Shown: positions 1 to 9,097 of the stretch, in pieces | Layout: every line of letters starts with the position of its first letter | Position numbering within the stretch: the first letter of the stretch is position 1 | Origin: CADEED01 sp041395625 | Lineage (GTDB): Bacteria; Pseudomonadota; Gammaproteobacteria; Steroidobacterales; Steroidobacteraceae | Assembly: GCA_041395625.1 (NCBI GenBank) | Contig: JAWLAE010000001.1 | Span: 124,001-188,000 of the forward strand | Direction of reading: 5' to 3' | Length of the DNA: 64,000 bases | The notes under the pieces: model-generated | Told to the model about the DNA's origin: nothing | Seen by the model: only the letters and a program-made list of their open reading frames with translations | Database searches by the model: none | Program-made: the position numbers and the translations under genes

Positions 1-366
1 GCCGATCTCAAGACCCGCTGTCTGTCACTGGCTAGCTGCACCTGGGGCGCGCGCAAGCCGGTTGCGATTCGCCATCCGTTGTCACAGCGTCTGCCGTTCC
101 TGGCTCGCTGGCTCGATATGCCGACTGTGCAACTGCCTGGAGACCACGACATGCCGCGTGTACAGGACGGGGCATTCGGTGCCTCGCAACGTTTTGCAGT
201 GGCGCCCGGACTCGAGGAGGAGGGCTATCTGCAGCTGGCAGGCGGCCAGAGCGCCCATCCGCTGTCGCCCTTTTACAAAGCTGGATTCGATGATTGGGCG
301 AGTGGCCGTCCGACACCTTTTTTGCCCGGGCAGGCTGAACACAAGCTCATACTATTGCCCGATTGA
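1..366 (+). CDS. Penicillin acylase family protein, C-terminal fragment
   Basis: The frame is open from the first base of the window and ends with TGA at 364-366, giving the last 121 residues. The fragment carries the usual C-terminal signature of penicillin amidase-type Ntn hydrolases: a WGARKP stretch early on, then GGQSAHPLSPFYKAGFDDW followed by a short hydrophobic end. In this family the Gly-Gln-Ser-x-x-Pro-x-Ser-x-x-Tyr segment lies close to the C-terminus of the beta subunit. These enzymes are usually periplasmic and cleave amide bonds of acylated substrates such as beta-lactams or acyl-homoserine lactones. The substrate cannot be told from this fragment, and the catalytic N-terminal Ser of the beta subunit lies upstream of the window. 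Confidence 0.8.
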   Translation, partial: ADLKTRCLSLASCTWGARKPVAIRHPLSQRLPFLARWLDMPTVQLPGDHDMPRVQDGAFGASQRFAVAPGLEEEGYLQLAGGQSAHPLSPFYKAGFDDWASGRPTPFLPGQAEHKLILLPD

Positions 367-420
367 TTGGCCTGCTTGAAAGGCCCGCGCGACGATCCTC
401 TCGAAGGAGACTGCCGACTC

Positions 421-1296
421 ATGACTTCCGACCACGATCCAGCCCAGCGCGTCCGCTTCGCGGGGACCAGTGATTACATCGCGACCGATGATCTGATGAT
501 GGCCGTGAACGCCGCGATCACGCTGTCACGGCCGTTGCTTATCAAGGGCGAGCCGGGCACGGGCAAGACGCAGCTCGCACAGGAGATCGCGCGGTCGCTT
601 GGACGGCCAATCCACGAGTGGCATATCAAGTCGACCAGTAAGGCGCAGCAGGGGCTGTACGAATACGACGCAGTGTCGCGGTTGCGGGATTCCCAGTTGG
701 GCGATGCCAAGGTGCAGGACATCCGCAACTACATCGTGCGCGGCAAATTGTGGGAGGCGTTCGATAGCGACGTGCAACCCGTGCTGTTGATCGACGAAAT
801 CGACAAGGCCGACATCGAATTCCCAAACGATCTGCTGCGTGAGCTCGATCGGATGGAATTCTATGTCTACGAGACGCGCGAGTTGATCAAGGCGCGGCAT
901 CGACCGATCATCGTCATCACGAGCAACAATGAGAAAGAACTGCCCGACGCTTTTCTACGGCGTTGTTTCTTTCACTACATCCGCTTCCCCGATGCCGAGA
1001 CCATGACGCGCATCGTTGCGGTGCACTATCCGGGGCTCAAGCGTGAGCTGTTGACGGAAGCGCTGAACGCATTTTTCAAGCTGCGCGAGATGCCGGGCTT
1101 GAAGAAGAAACCGTCGACTTCCGAATTGCTCGACTGGATCAAGCTGCTGGTGGCTGAGGATATTCCGCCCGAGGCGCTGCGGACCGACGACCCCAAGAAG
1201 GCCATTCCGCCGCTGCACGGCGCGTTGCTGAAGAACGAGCAGGACGTGCACCTGTTCGAGCAGCTCGTCTTCCTGCATCGACGCGCGGGTCGTTAG
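421..1296 (+). CDS. MoxR-family AAA+ ATPase
   Basis: A 291-residue AAA+ ATPase. The Walker A motif GEPGTGKT is at residues 43-50, and Walker B reads VLLIDEIDKAD, followed by a sensor-like ITSNNEKELPDAFLRRC. MoxR proteins act as chaperone-like ATPases that insert cofactors or remodel partner proteins, usually with a von Willebrand A protein encoded next door, as here. An in-frame ATG exists further upstream at 367-369 only through alternative starts; the ATG at 421 is chosen because GAAGGAG lies about 11 bases before it and the protein then begins at the usual place. The gene ends 13 bases before the VWA gene, so the two are very likely co-transcribed. The client protein is unknown. Confidence 0.9.
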   Translation: MTSDHDPAQRVRFAGTSDYIATDDLMMAVNAAITLSRPLLIKGEPGTGKTQLAQEIARSLGRPIHEWHIKSTSKAQQGLYEYDAVSRLRDSQLGDAKVQDIRNYIVRGKLWEAFDSDVQPVLLIDEIDKADIEFPNDLLRELDRMEFYVYETRELIKARHRPIIVITSNNEKELPDAFLRRCFFHYIRFPDAETMTRIVAVHYPGLKRELLTEALNAFFKLREMPGLKKKPSTSELLDWIKLLVAEDIPPEALRTDDPKKAIPPLHGALLKNEQDVHLFEQLVFLHRRAGR

Positions 1297-1309
1297 CGGC
1301 GGGCGTACG

Positions 1310-2551
1310 ATGCTGGTGCGGTTCTTCTTCGATCTGCGCGGGGGCGGCGTTCCTGTATCTCTGCCAGAGTTCCTGAGTCTGCTGGAAGCGCTGCAGCGGC
1401 GTGTAGCGTGGTTGTCAGCCGAGGAGTTCTACTACCTGGCGCGTACGGCGCTGGTCAAAGATGAACGGCACTTCGATCGCTTCGATCGCGTGTTCGCGGA
1501 GTTCTTCGCTGGCGCCGAGCGAGCCTTCGAGAAGATTGCGGCCGAGTTGCCAGCCGAGTGGTTGCATAAACTGGCCGAACGCACGCTGACAGAAGAAGAG
1601 AAGCGCCAGGTTGAGTCACTGGGAGGCTGGGACAAATTGCTCCAGACCCTGCGCGAGCGCTTGCAGGAGCAGAAGGAGCGACATCAGGGTGGCAACAAAT
1701 GGATTGGTACTGCGGGTACGTCGCCCTTCGGTGCCTACGGCTACAACCCCGAGGGTGTGCGCATCGGGCAGCGGGAATCGCGCCACCGCCGCGCCGTGAA
1801 GGTGTGGGATGCCCGCGAGTATCGCAATTTCGACGACGGCGTCGAGCTCGGCACGCGCAATATGAAAATGGCGCTGCGGCGCCTGCGCAAATTCGCACGC
1901 CAGGGTGTGCCCGATCAGCTCGATCTCGACGGCACGATCGATGCCACGGCGCGCAACGCCGGCTATCTCGATCTCAAGCTGGTGCCGGAGCGGCGTAACG
2001 CGGTCAAGGTATTGCTGTTTCTCGATGTCGGCGGCTCGATGGAAGATCACGTCCGCGTTTGCGACGAGATTTTTTCAGCGGCGCGCACCGAATTCAAACA
2101 TCTGGAACACTTCTATTTCCACAACTTCCTCTACGAGCGTGTGTGGCGTGACAACCGGCGGCGCATGACCGAAGTGATTCCCACCTTGGAAGTGCTACGT
2201 ACTTACAACCCGGACTATCGGGTGATTTTCGTGGGCGACGCCACGATGAGTCCGTACGAGATCGTGCAGCCGGGTGGCAGCGTGGAGCACTGGAATCAGG
2301 AGGCCGGCGCCGTGTGGTTGCAACGGCTAGCAGCGCATTTTCCGCGACTGGTGTGGCTGAACCCGGAGCCGATGGAGCGCTGGGAGTGGACACCGTCGAT
2401 CAAGCTCACACGCGAGTTGCTGGACGATCGAATGTATCCGTTGACCTTGAGTGGCCTCGATCAGGCCATCGCGACGTTGCAGCGTCGCGAGCTGGCCGCG
2501 CGGCCTGGGCTCAGCTCGCCGGAGCCGCCGCCGGCACAGCCGCCGCTTTAG
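1310..2551 (+). CDS. VWA domain-containing protein (CoxE-like)
   Basis: A 413-residue cytoplasmic protein. The first 230 residues are a helical region of the CoxE/YehP type, followed by a von Willebrand A domain. The metal-site motif is at about residues 239-243 as DVGGS, a variant of the classical DxSxS, and later strands include YRVIFVGDATMSPYEI. Families of this type work with a MoxR ATPase, and that gene lies directly upstream in the same orientation. The C-terminus is Pro/Ala rich. The last 41 bases overlap the end of the convergent peroxiredoxin gene. The process served by this ATPase/VWA pair cannot be read from the window. Confidence 0.88.
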   Translation: MLVRFFFDLRGGGVPVSLPEFLSLLEALQRRVAWLSAEEFYYLARTALVKDERHFDRFDRVFAEFFAGAERAFEKIAAELPAEWLHKLAERTLTEEEKRQVESLGGWDKLLQTLRERLQEQKERHQGGNKWIGTAGTSPFGAYGYNPEGVRIGQRESRHRRAVKVWDAREYRNFDDGVELGTRNMKMALRRLRKFARQGVPDQLDLDGTIDATARNAGYLDLKLVPERRNAVKVLLFLDVGGSMEDHVRVCDEIFSAARTEFKHLEHFYFHNFLYERVWRDNRRRMTEVIPTLEVLRTYNPDYRVIFVGDATMSPYEIVQPGGSVEHWNQEAGAVWLQRLAAHFPRLVWLNPEPMERWEWTPSIKLTRELLDDRMYPLTLSGLDQAIATLQRRELAARPGLSSPEPPPAQPPL

Positions 2552-3089
2552 CGGCGAGCTGCTTGAGATCGGCCAGCACCATCTCCGAGTGGCCTTTGGG
2601 GTTGACACTCTTGTAGTGCTTGGCGATTTTGCCGGCGGGATCGATCAGAAATGTGTCGCGGCGTGCCACTTCCATGATGCCCATGGCTTTGTAGAGCACG
2701 CCGTACGCTTTCGCCGTGGCTTTGCTGGAATCCGCGAGGATGGGGAACGGCAGGCTGTGGTCTTCCGAGAACTTCTTGTGAGACGCAACATCGTCCACGC
2801 TGACACCGAGGATCACAGCGTCGGCACGCCGGAAGGCAAAAATGTTGTCGCGCAACTCGCAGGCCTGTGTGGTGCAGCCCGGCGTGTTGTCCTTGGGGTA
2901 GAAGTACAGCACCACCCATTTGCCGCGCTGCTGTTCGAGAGTGGTCCACTTGCCAGTCTGGTCCTGCAGTTTGAAGGCGGGGGCGGGGCTGCCGACCGCT
3001 GGCGTACCGGCGTCGTTGGTCTCGGCCACGGCAACCTGCAGCGTGGCTGCGGCCAGGATGGCAACGGTGAGGCGGCGCAATGTGAGCAT
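2511..3089 (-). CDS. Exported peroxiredoxin, BCP/PrxQ type
   Basis: A 192-residue thioredoxin-fold peroxidase. After a signal peptide (MLTLRRLTVAILAAATLQVAVA) come the AhpC/TSA fold and the motif DNTPGCTTQACELRDN. The first Cys is the peroxidatic residue and the second, five positions later, is the resolving Cys typical of atypical two-Cys BCP/PrxQ enzymes. The protein reduces peroxides with thiol donors; the signal peptide places it in the periplasm, whereas the common Bcp is cytoplasmic. A start seven codons upstream is open, but the internal ATG gives a cleaner signal peptide. The gene is convergent with the VWA gene (41-base overlap) and divergent from the patatin gene. Confidence 0.88.
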   Translation of the reverse strand: MLTLRRLTVAILAAATLQVAVAETNDAGTPAVGSPAPAFKLQDQTGKWTTLEQQRGKWVVLYFYPKDNTPGCTTQACELRDNIFAFRRADAVILGVSVDDVASHKKFSEDHSLPFPILADSSKATAKAYGVLYKAMGIMEVARRDTFLIDPAGKIAKHYKSVNPKGHSEMVLADLKQLAAKAAAVPAAAPAS

Positions 3090-3141
3090 GACAAGTCTCC
3101 GATCTGGCAACGGACCCGCAGCAGCGGACTACAATAGCAGC

Positions 3142-4272
3142 ATGCATTCTAACAGTGACAGCGCTGCCCCGCGCGTTGGCCTGATATTGACCGGCGGTGG
3201 TGCCCGGGCGGCGTATCAGGTGGGCGTGCTCAAGGCGATCGCGGAGTTCACCCAGCAGCAGCGCATACCGTTCCCGATCATCGTGGGCACGTCGGCCGGC
3301 GCCGTGGTGGCGAGTGTCCTCGCTGCCGATGCGCACCGCTGGGAACGGGCGGTGGCTGCGCTCGAGGCAGTCTGGTCCAATTTTCGTGTACAGCAGGTGT
3401 TTCGCGTCGATACCCTGTCCGTGCTCCGATCGGGGCTGCACTGGGCACTGTCGTTGCTCTCCGGCGGGCTGCTGCTGTCGTCACCACACTCGCTCCTCAA
3501 CAACATGCCGCTGCGCCGCCTGTTGACGTACGTCACCGACTTCGACGCCGTCCGTGCGCGTGTTGCAGACGGATCGCTGCATGCGCTGGCGCTTTGTGCC
3601 ACCAGCTACGCGACGGCCCACTCGGTATCCTTCTTCGAAGGCCACGAGGGCATCCCGAACTGGAACCGCGCGCAACGCTTTGGTAGACGCACTCAGTTGC
3701 GTCTGGATCATCTCATGGCGAGTCTCGGCATTCCGTTCCTGTTCCCGCCCGTGCAGCTGGACGATGAATTCTACGGTGACGGCGCGATGCGTCAGACGGC
3801 GCCGTTGAGCCCCTGTATCCACCTGGGTGCCGATCGGATCCTGATCATCGGTGTTCGTCAGGCCGACGCCGGGCCACGACTGGTGCTGGGCGGCATCTCG
3901 CCGACGCCGGGTCAGTTGTTCGGCTACATGCTCGATACGCTGTTCACCGATCAGATCGCGGCCGACTGTGAGCAACTGTCGCGCGTGAACGATCTGGTGA
4001 AAGCGGCTCCGGAAGCCACCGTGGCACGCTCCATCGAAACACTGCTGATAGGCCCAAGCCAGGATCCAAGTACACTCGCCGCGCCGCATGTCGACAGCCT
4101 GCCGCGTGGTCTGCGTGGTCTGCTGCGCGTGATCGGTGCACGCGACAAGGCAGGCAGTCTGCTCGCCAGTTATCTGATGTTCCAGTCCAACTACACGCGC
4201 GAATTGATCGAACTCGGCTATCGTGATGGCATGGCGCACCAGAGCGCACTCACCAAATTCCTAGCGGCCTAG
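3142..4272 (+). CDS. Patatin-like phospholipase family protein
   Basis: A 376-residue patatin-domain lipid acyl hydrolase. The oxyanion-hole loop TGGGARAAYQVGVL lies near residues 17-30, the nucleophile elbow GTSAG has Ser at residue 51, and the Asp of the dyad is Asp213 in YGDGAM. No signal peptide is visible, so a cytoplasmic or peripheral membrane location is likely. An earlier open start exists at 2920, but it overlaps the peroxiredoxin gene in an implausible frame; ATG 3142 is followed at once by the conserved domain. The substrate is presumably a phospholipid or lysophospholipid. The stop is four bases from the convergent mgtE stop. Confidence 0.88.
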   Translation: MHSNSDSAAPRVGLILTGGGARAAYQVGVLKAIAEFTQQQRIPFPIIVGTSAGAVVASVLAADAHRWERAVAALEAVWSNFRVQQVFRVDTLSVLRSGLHWALSLLSGGLLLSSPHSLLNNMPLRRLLTYVTDFDAVRARVADGSLHALALCATSYATAHSVSFFEGHEGIPNWNRAQRFGRRTQLRLDHLMASLGIPFLFPPVQLDDEFYGDGAMRQTAPLSPCIHLGADRILIIGVRQADAGPRLVLGGISPTPGQLFGYMLDTLFTDQIAADCEQLSRVNDLVKAAPEATVARSIETLLIGPSQDPSTLAAPHVDSLPRGLRGLLRVIGARDKAGSLLASYLMFQSNYTRELIELGYRDGMAHQSALTKFLAA

Positions 4273-4276
4273 TTAA

Positions 4277-5632
4277 TTACGTCAGGAACAGCGCGCCCAG
4301 TCCCAGCAAGGTGGCGAAGCCGATGCAGTCGGTGAACGTGGTCAGGATCACGCCGGCCGAAAGAGCAGGGTCGATCCGCATGCGCCTCAGGAGCATCGGT
4401 ACCACAACGCCCACGCCGGCGGCCGCAAGCAGATTCACCAGCATGGCGGCCGCGATAATGGCCGCGATCTTCCAGGTGCCAAACCACAGCACCGTGACAC
4501 TGCCAACGACGACGGCCCAGATCAGGCCGTTCAAACCACCGACGGCAATTTCTTTCCACAGCAACCAGCGCGCGTTGGCCCATTCCACCTGTCCGAGCGC
4601 GAGCCCGCGGATGATCAGCGTGACTGTTTGCGTGCCCGCAATGCCGCCCATGCTGGCGACGATGGGCATCAGGGCCGCGAGCGCGGCTACCTTTTCGATC
4701 GTGCCCTCGAAGCGCGTTACGACGAACGCAGCGAGGAATGCCGTGAGCAGATTGATTCCAAGCCATAACAAGCGACGACGTGTGGACGGTATGACGCCTG
4801 CGAACAGGTCCTCCTCGTCGGGCAGACCGGCCATCGAGAGCAACGAGTGTTCAGCCTCTTCGCGGATGACGTCGACCACGTCGTCGATCGTGATGCGGCC
4901 CAACAACCGACCCTGCGAATTGACGACGGCGGCGGACAGCAGGTCGCGGTCCTGGAACAACTGCGCGACATCGTGCGCCGGCATCTCGGGCGCGATGCGT
5001 GGCGATTCGGACTCCAGGCTGTCCCCGACGATGGTTTCTTCGTCTTCGGTCAGCAGGCGCGTCAACGGAATCGTGCCGAGATAGCGATCGTTGCGATCGA
5101 CCACGAACAGGCGATCGGTCTTGTCCGGCAGCTCGCCGCGCATGCGCAGGTAACGCACTACGACTTCGACCGTGACGTCGGCACGCACGCTGACAGTGTC
5201 GGTATTCATCAGGCCGCCGGCCGTGTCCTCGCCATAGGACAGCACCGTATTGAGGCGTTCGCGGTCGGCGTGGTCCATCGACCGCAGAACCTGCCGGGTT
5301 ACGGCTTCTGGCAGATCGCCCACCAGATCCGCGAGGTCGTCGAGTTCCATGCCCTCCGCGGCGGCGACGAGCTCCTCCGCATCCATGCCTTCGATCAACG
5401 ACTGACGGACGTTCTCGTTCAGTTCGACGAGGACGTCACCCTCGAGCTCCGGGTCGACGAACTCCCAGACTACTTCGCGCTGCGTGGAAGGCAGCGACTC
5501 GAGCAGGTTGGCGATCTCGGCCGGATGCATCGCATTGACTAGTCGATGCGCCGAGCGGAATGTGCCACGCGCCAGCGCCTCACGCAGTGCTGCGAGTCGT
5601 CCTTGCTTGCCGGGTTTCAGTTCCGCATTCAT
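4277..5632 (-). CDS. mgtE: Magnesium transporter MgtE
   Basis: A 451-residue protein with the full MgtE architecture. An N-terminal helical regulatory domain (about 1-130) is followed by two CBS domains (about 130-260) and five transmembrane segments from about 285 to the end. The first pore region contains PIVASMGGIAGTQT, the Gly-Gly-x-x-Gly-x-Gln stretch typical of the selectivity region. MgtE is a homodimeric inner-membrane Mg2+ channel whose cytosolic N and CBS domains close the pore when Mg2+ is plentiful. It starts 54 bases downstream of the peptidase-fusion gene on the same strand and may be read through from it, but no functional link is evident. Confidence 0.95.
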   Translation of the reverse strand: MNAELKPGKQGRLAALREALARGTFRSAHRLVNAMHPAEIANLLESLPSTQREVVWEFVDPELEGDVLVELNENVRQSLIEGMDAEELVAAAEGMELDDLADLVGDLPEAVTRQVLRSMDHADRERLNTVLSYGEDTAGGLMNTDTVSVRADVTVEVVVRYLRMRGELPDKTDRLFVVDRNDRYLGTIPLTRLLTEDEETIVGDSLESESPRIAPEMPAHDVAQLFQDRDLLSAAVVNSQGRLLGRITIDDVVDVIREEAEHSLLSMAGLPDEEDLFAGVIPSTRRRLLWLGINLLTAFLAAFVVTRFEGTIEKVAALAALMPIVASMGGIAGTQTVTLIIRGLALGQVEWANARWLLWKEIAVGGLNGLIWAVVVGSVTVLWFGTWKIAAIIAAAMLVNLLAAAGVGVVVPMLLRRMRIDPALSAGVILTTFTDCIGFATLLGLGALFLT

Positions 5633-5686
5633 GGCGCGCGGAAGTGTAACGCGCGGCCAAGACGCGCGTTACGCCGGATCAGGCGG

Positions 5687-8600
5687 TCAGCGTGCGAGCA
5701 GTTCCACGGTGACTATCCGTTCCGCACCGTCGCGCAGGATCGTCGCCTTGACGGTGTCGCCGGCCTGGTGCCGCTTGAGCGCGTTCGAGAATGCGCCGAG
5801 GTCATCGATCGGCACGCCGTCCAGTGCGAGCAACACGTCGCCCGCCACAATGCCGGCCAGCGCTGCTGGCGAGTCTGGCACGACCGATTCCGCCTTCACG
5901 CCTTTGCCGGTTTGCGCATAGTCTGGCACCAGACCGAACGACACCCGGCGCGACGTGCCATCCGGTCCACTCGGCGCCTTGGCTTGTGCGGCGGCGTTCG
6001 CAGCCGTATCGATGGTGATCGTCAATGGTTCGGCACGCTGGGCGAGGTAGTCGACCGTCTCACGCGCAACCGTGGCTACCTTGACCAGTCCATCCACGTC
6101 GATCTTGTCGGCCGTGTCCGTCGGCCGGTGATAATCGAGATGCGCCTTGGTGAACAGCTGAATGCCAGGAATGCCGTGTTCGATGAAACTCTGTTGGTCG
6201 GATGACTGCGAGGCGCCAGGGATGCTCTTGGTCGCAATGCCGGTCGTGAAGGTGATGCCACGAAGCACGTGTTGCCATTCCGTGGCGGTCCCGGTGGCGA
6301 GCGCGGTCACCTCACCGTTGCCCAGCCGCCCGACGGTATCGAGATTGACGACTGCGCGGATGCCTGCGAGTGGCACCGGCGTGGGATTGCTGACGTAGAA
6401 CTTGGAGCCGTTGAGGCCGGATTCTTCGCCGGAGAAACCGATGAATACGATGGTGCGAGGCGGCGCGCCCGCCGCCGCAAGCGTACGTGCCAGTTCCAGC
6501 ATCACCGCCACGCCACTCGCGTTGTCGTCCGCACCAGGGTGCAGTTGACCGACTTCCTCGACGCGCACGCCTGGGCCGCTGCGACCGAGGTGATCGTAGT
6601 GTGCCGAGACAATGATCGCCTGATCGGCGAACGCAGGATTTGCGCCGCGTAACACGCCGATCACGTTGCGGGTGCGTACCGCTTGTTGTGCGCCGGGTGG
6701 TGTGAACTCGAAGGGCTGAAACCACGAGTCGCCATTGCCGGGCGCGAGACCCGCTTGTTTGAACGCCTCGGCGACGTAGTCGCCGGCGGCTTCGAGACCG
6801 GGCGTCGTCAGTCCCCGGCCGTCGCGGGCGGGGTCGGCGAGCCACCGGATGCGCTCCAGCATCGCGGCACCGTCGAATACCGCTGGCAGCACGGCGAGCG
6901 GTGCCCGTGTCGGGTACTTGTTAGTGCTGACGCCGGCGGGTCGGGTGCTCAGCAGCTCCACGTGCAGCGGCGAGTCGGCCGCGACCCACTCGCCCTTGAC
7001 GACATTCGCAGGCTCGGTGCCCTCGAAACCCAGGTAGGAGTACTTGCCGTAATGGGGCAGCTTGCGCGCGAGCCCTGGGCCCGCTGCCGGCGGGTCGACC
7101 GTGACCCAGCCGATGGCCTTGGCTGGATTGCCCGGATTGCGCTTGACGATCACGGCCGAGTGCGCAGCGAATGGAATGCCAGCGCCAGCCGCCTCGATCG
7201 CTTTGTCATCGGTGGTAAAGCCGATGGCAGGATCATCGCCGAACAATTGTTTCGCCAATCGATTGCCGCGACCGAACACCCACACCGCCCGATCGCTCGG
7301 CAGCGCCGACTTGCTCGAGTCGAGTCGCACGGCGATTTTCTGCGCGTTACCGCCGCCCCAGAATTCGATCATCTCCCGATAGACCTTGTTCTCTGCCTCG
7401 CCGGCACTGGCTGGCAGTACGGCGACGATCTCCGGGTCGCCGAACATCTGGCCGAGAGACGGTGCCGTCTCGCGCGCGTCGAGTAAACGGAACAGGTCGA
7501 ATTCCGGATCGACCTCGACCGCCAACGGTTCCGCATTGGTTGTCAGTTCGAATGCGGTGTTGCGCTCCTTGTTTGCCACCGTGAACAGCTCGAGGCCCGC
7601 GCGCGTCCGGATGGCGATCGGCACGTCGAGAGCGAACGGCGCCACTTTCTGTACTTGTCGCAGGACACCGCGTACGGTGTACGACCCGCTCGACGTCTTG
7701 CTACCGACGACCTCCACCTTATCGATACGCAGGTCCGGTGCGCCGGCGCGAGTGACCCATTGTTCATAGAAGGGCAGTAGATCGGTCTCGCCCGCGGCGC
7801 TGAAGGCGCGCGCGAGGTCTGTGAACGTGGCGCGCTTGCCGCGTTGCTCGCGGTAAAACTTCTGCAGGCCACGCTTGAACGCCTCATCGCCGATCTTGCG
7901 ACGGGTCATGTGAAACAGCATCAGCGCCTTACCGTAGCCTACCGCCTCAGTCGCGGGGCTGTGGCGCGAGCGGAACTCGCTGAGCGGGAAGTCGCGGGCT
8001 TCGCGCACGAAGTCGCGGTATTTCTTCAAGGTATCGCGTCGGTACTCGGCGCCCTGCGACTGCTGTTCCTTGTAGAGATGATCCGCCAGATACGCGGTCA
8101 GGCCTTCGCACCAGTTGCCGCTGGCATAGTCGACGAACACGCCGTTGCCCCACCAGTTGTGCAGGATCTCGTGCGGATAGGACGACGTGAGAATGAATGG
8201 GAAACGGATGATCTGTGGCCCTAACAAGGTGAAGCTCGGCATGCCATAGCCGGTCTCCCAGAAATTCTCCACGAGCGCGAACTTCTCGTAGGGATAGGTG
8301 CCGATCAGGCCACGGTACATCTCGAGATTGCGTGCGGTGGCTTCGAGATACTTGGCGGCGAGCGCGTCATCTGGCTTGCGCAGATAGACCTCTGCGGTGA
8401 CGGCGCCGGCGGCGCGGGCGTAGCGCGTAAGCGGCCCGCCAACGATGTGTAGCTCGTCCAACGGTGCATCCGACCGCCAGTGCGTGACGCCCGCCGCGTC
8501 GCGCGCGGTGCCATTGCCGGGACTGATCAGCTGCCAGCCGTTGGGTGAGCGCGCCGTCAGTTCGAACGTGAACAGCGTGTCGCCAAGATACGGATACCAG

Positions 8601-9094
8601 AGCGTGCTGCCGGCGAGATAGACGCCGTCTTCCTTGATGACGCCGGCGGTTTCGTTGAAGCCACGGGCGTATTCCTGTCCCGGGGTCTCGAAGCCAAAGT
8701 CGACGCGGCCCTTGTAATGCAGCGTGAACTGCCGGCTGCCGGGAGCGAGCTGTATGCGGTAGCGCGCGGCGCGGCCCGAGCGCGTCATCGCTTGTGACGA
8801 GCCGTTGATGCCGCTGAAACCCGTGGCAGAATCGGCCGGCAACTTTTCGATCTGTGGGTCCGACGCCAGGATCTCAAGCGGCGCGGCCAGCAGGAACTCG
8901 ACTGCTTGGCCTGCCATGGGCGCCGGCAATTCGACCGTGGCGCGGGCATCGAGCGTGCGCGCCGTCGGATCCAGGTTCGTCTCGAGCTGGTAACGGGGCA
9001 GGGCCGGCGTGTCGGCTGCTGCTGCGGCAAATGTCAGACACAGGCCGCTCGCACCGGCGGCGAGCGCCAGTGCGGCAGCAATCAACGAACGCAT
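5687..9094 (-). CDS. M1-M28 double metallopeptidase with C-terminal PDZ domain
   Basis: A 1135-residue exported protein that joins two zinc peptidase modules. After a signal peptide (about 1-27) comes an M1-like aminopeptidase region. Its site is HEILH at 308-312 with the downstream Glu in GNWCEG at residue 330, a gap of 17 residues where classical M1 enzymes have 18. From about 770 follows an M28 module with AHYDHLG (His832, Asp834), HPGADDNASG, SGEESGLNGS, NLDTVG and YHRPTD, which supply the two-zinc ligands. The last 90 residues form a PDZ domain. The protein probably trims peptides in the periplasm or outside the cell. It lies three bases downstream of the ChaN gene, in one operon with a TonB-dependent receptor, suggesting peptide or metal-peptide scavenging (inference). 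Confidence 0.9.
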   Translation of the reverse strand: MRSLIAAALALAAGASGLCLTFAAAAADTPALPRYQLETNLDPTARTLDARATVELPAPMAGQAVEFLLAAPLEILASDPQIEKLPADSATGFSGINGSSQAMTRSGRAARYRIQLAPGSRQFTLHYKGRVDFGFETPGQEYARGFNETAGVIKEDGVYLAGSTLWYPYLGDTLFTFELTARSPNGWQLISPGNGTARDAAGVTHWRSDAPLDELHIVGGPLTRYARAAGAVTAEVYLRKPDDALAAKYLEATARNLEMYRGLIGTYPYEKFALVENFWETGYGMPSFTLLGPQIIRFPFILTSSYPHEILHNWWGNGVFVDYASGNWCEGLTAYLADHLYKEQQSQGAEYRRDTLKKYRDFVREARDFPLSEFRSRHSPATEAVGYGKALMLFHMTRRKIGDEAFKRGLQKFYREQRGKRATFTDLARAFSAAGETDLLPFYEQWVTRAGAPDLRIDKVEVVGSKTSSGSYTVRGVLRQVQKVAPFALDVPIAIRTRAGLELFTVANKERNTAFELTTNAEPLAVEVDPEFDLFRLLDARETAPSLGQMFGDPEIVAVLPASAGEAENKVYREMIEFWGGGNAQKIAVRLDSSKSALPSDRAVWVFGRGNRLAKQLFGDDPAIGFTTDDKAIEAAGAGIPFAAHSAVIVKRNPGNPAKAIGWVTVDPPAAGPGLARKLPHYGKYSYLGFEGTEPANVVKGEWVAADSPLHVELLSTRPAGVSTNKYPTRAPLAVLPAVFDGAAMLERIRWLADPARDGRGLTTPGLEAAGDYVAEAFKQAGLAPGNGDSWFQPFEFTPPGAQQAVRTRNVIGVLRGANPAFADQAIIVSAHYDHLGRSGPGVRVEEVGQLHPGADDNASGVAVMLELARTLAAAGAPPRTIVFIGFSGEESGLNGSKFYVSNPTPVPLAGIRAVVNLDTVGRLGNGEVTALATGTATEWQHVLRGITFTTGIATKSIPGASQSSDQQSFIEHGIPGIQLFTKAHLDYHRPTDTADKIDVDGLVKVATVARETVDYLAQRAEPLTITIDTAANAAAQAKAPSGPDGTSRRVSFGLVPDYAQTGKGVKAESVVPDSPAALAGIVAGDVLLALDGVPIDDLGAFSNALKRHQAGDTVKATILRDGAERIVTVELLAR

Positions 9095-9097
9095 GGT

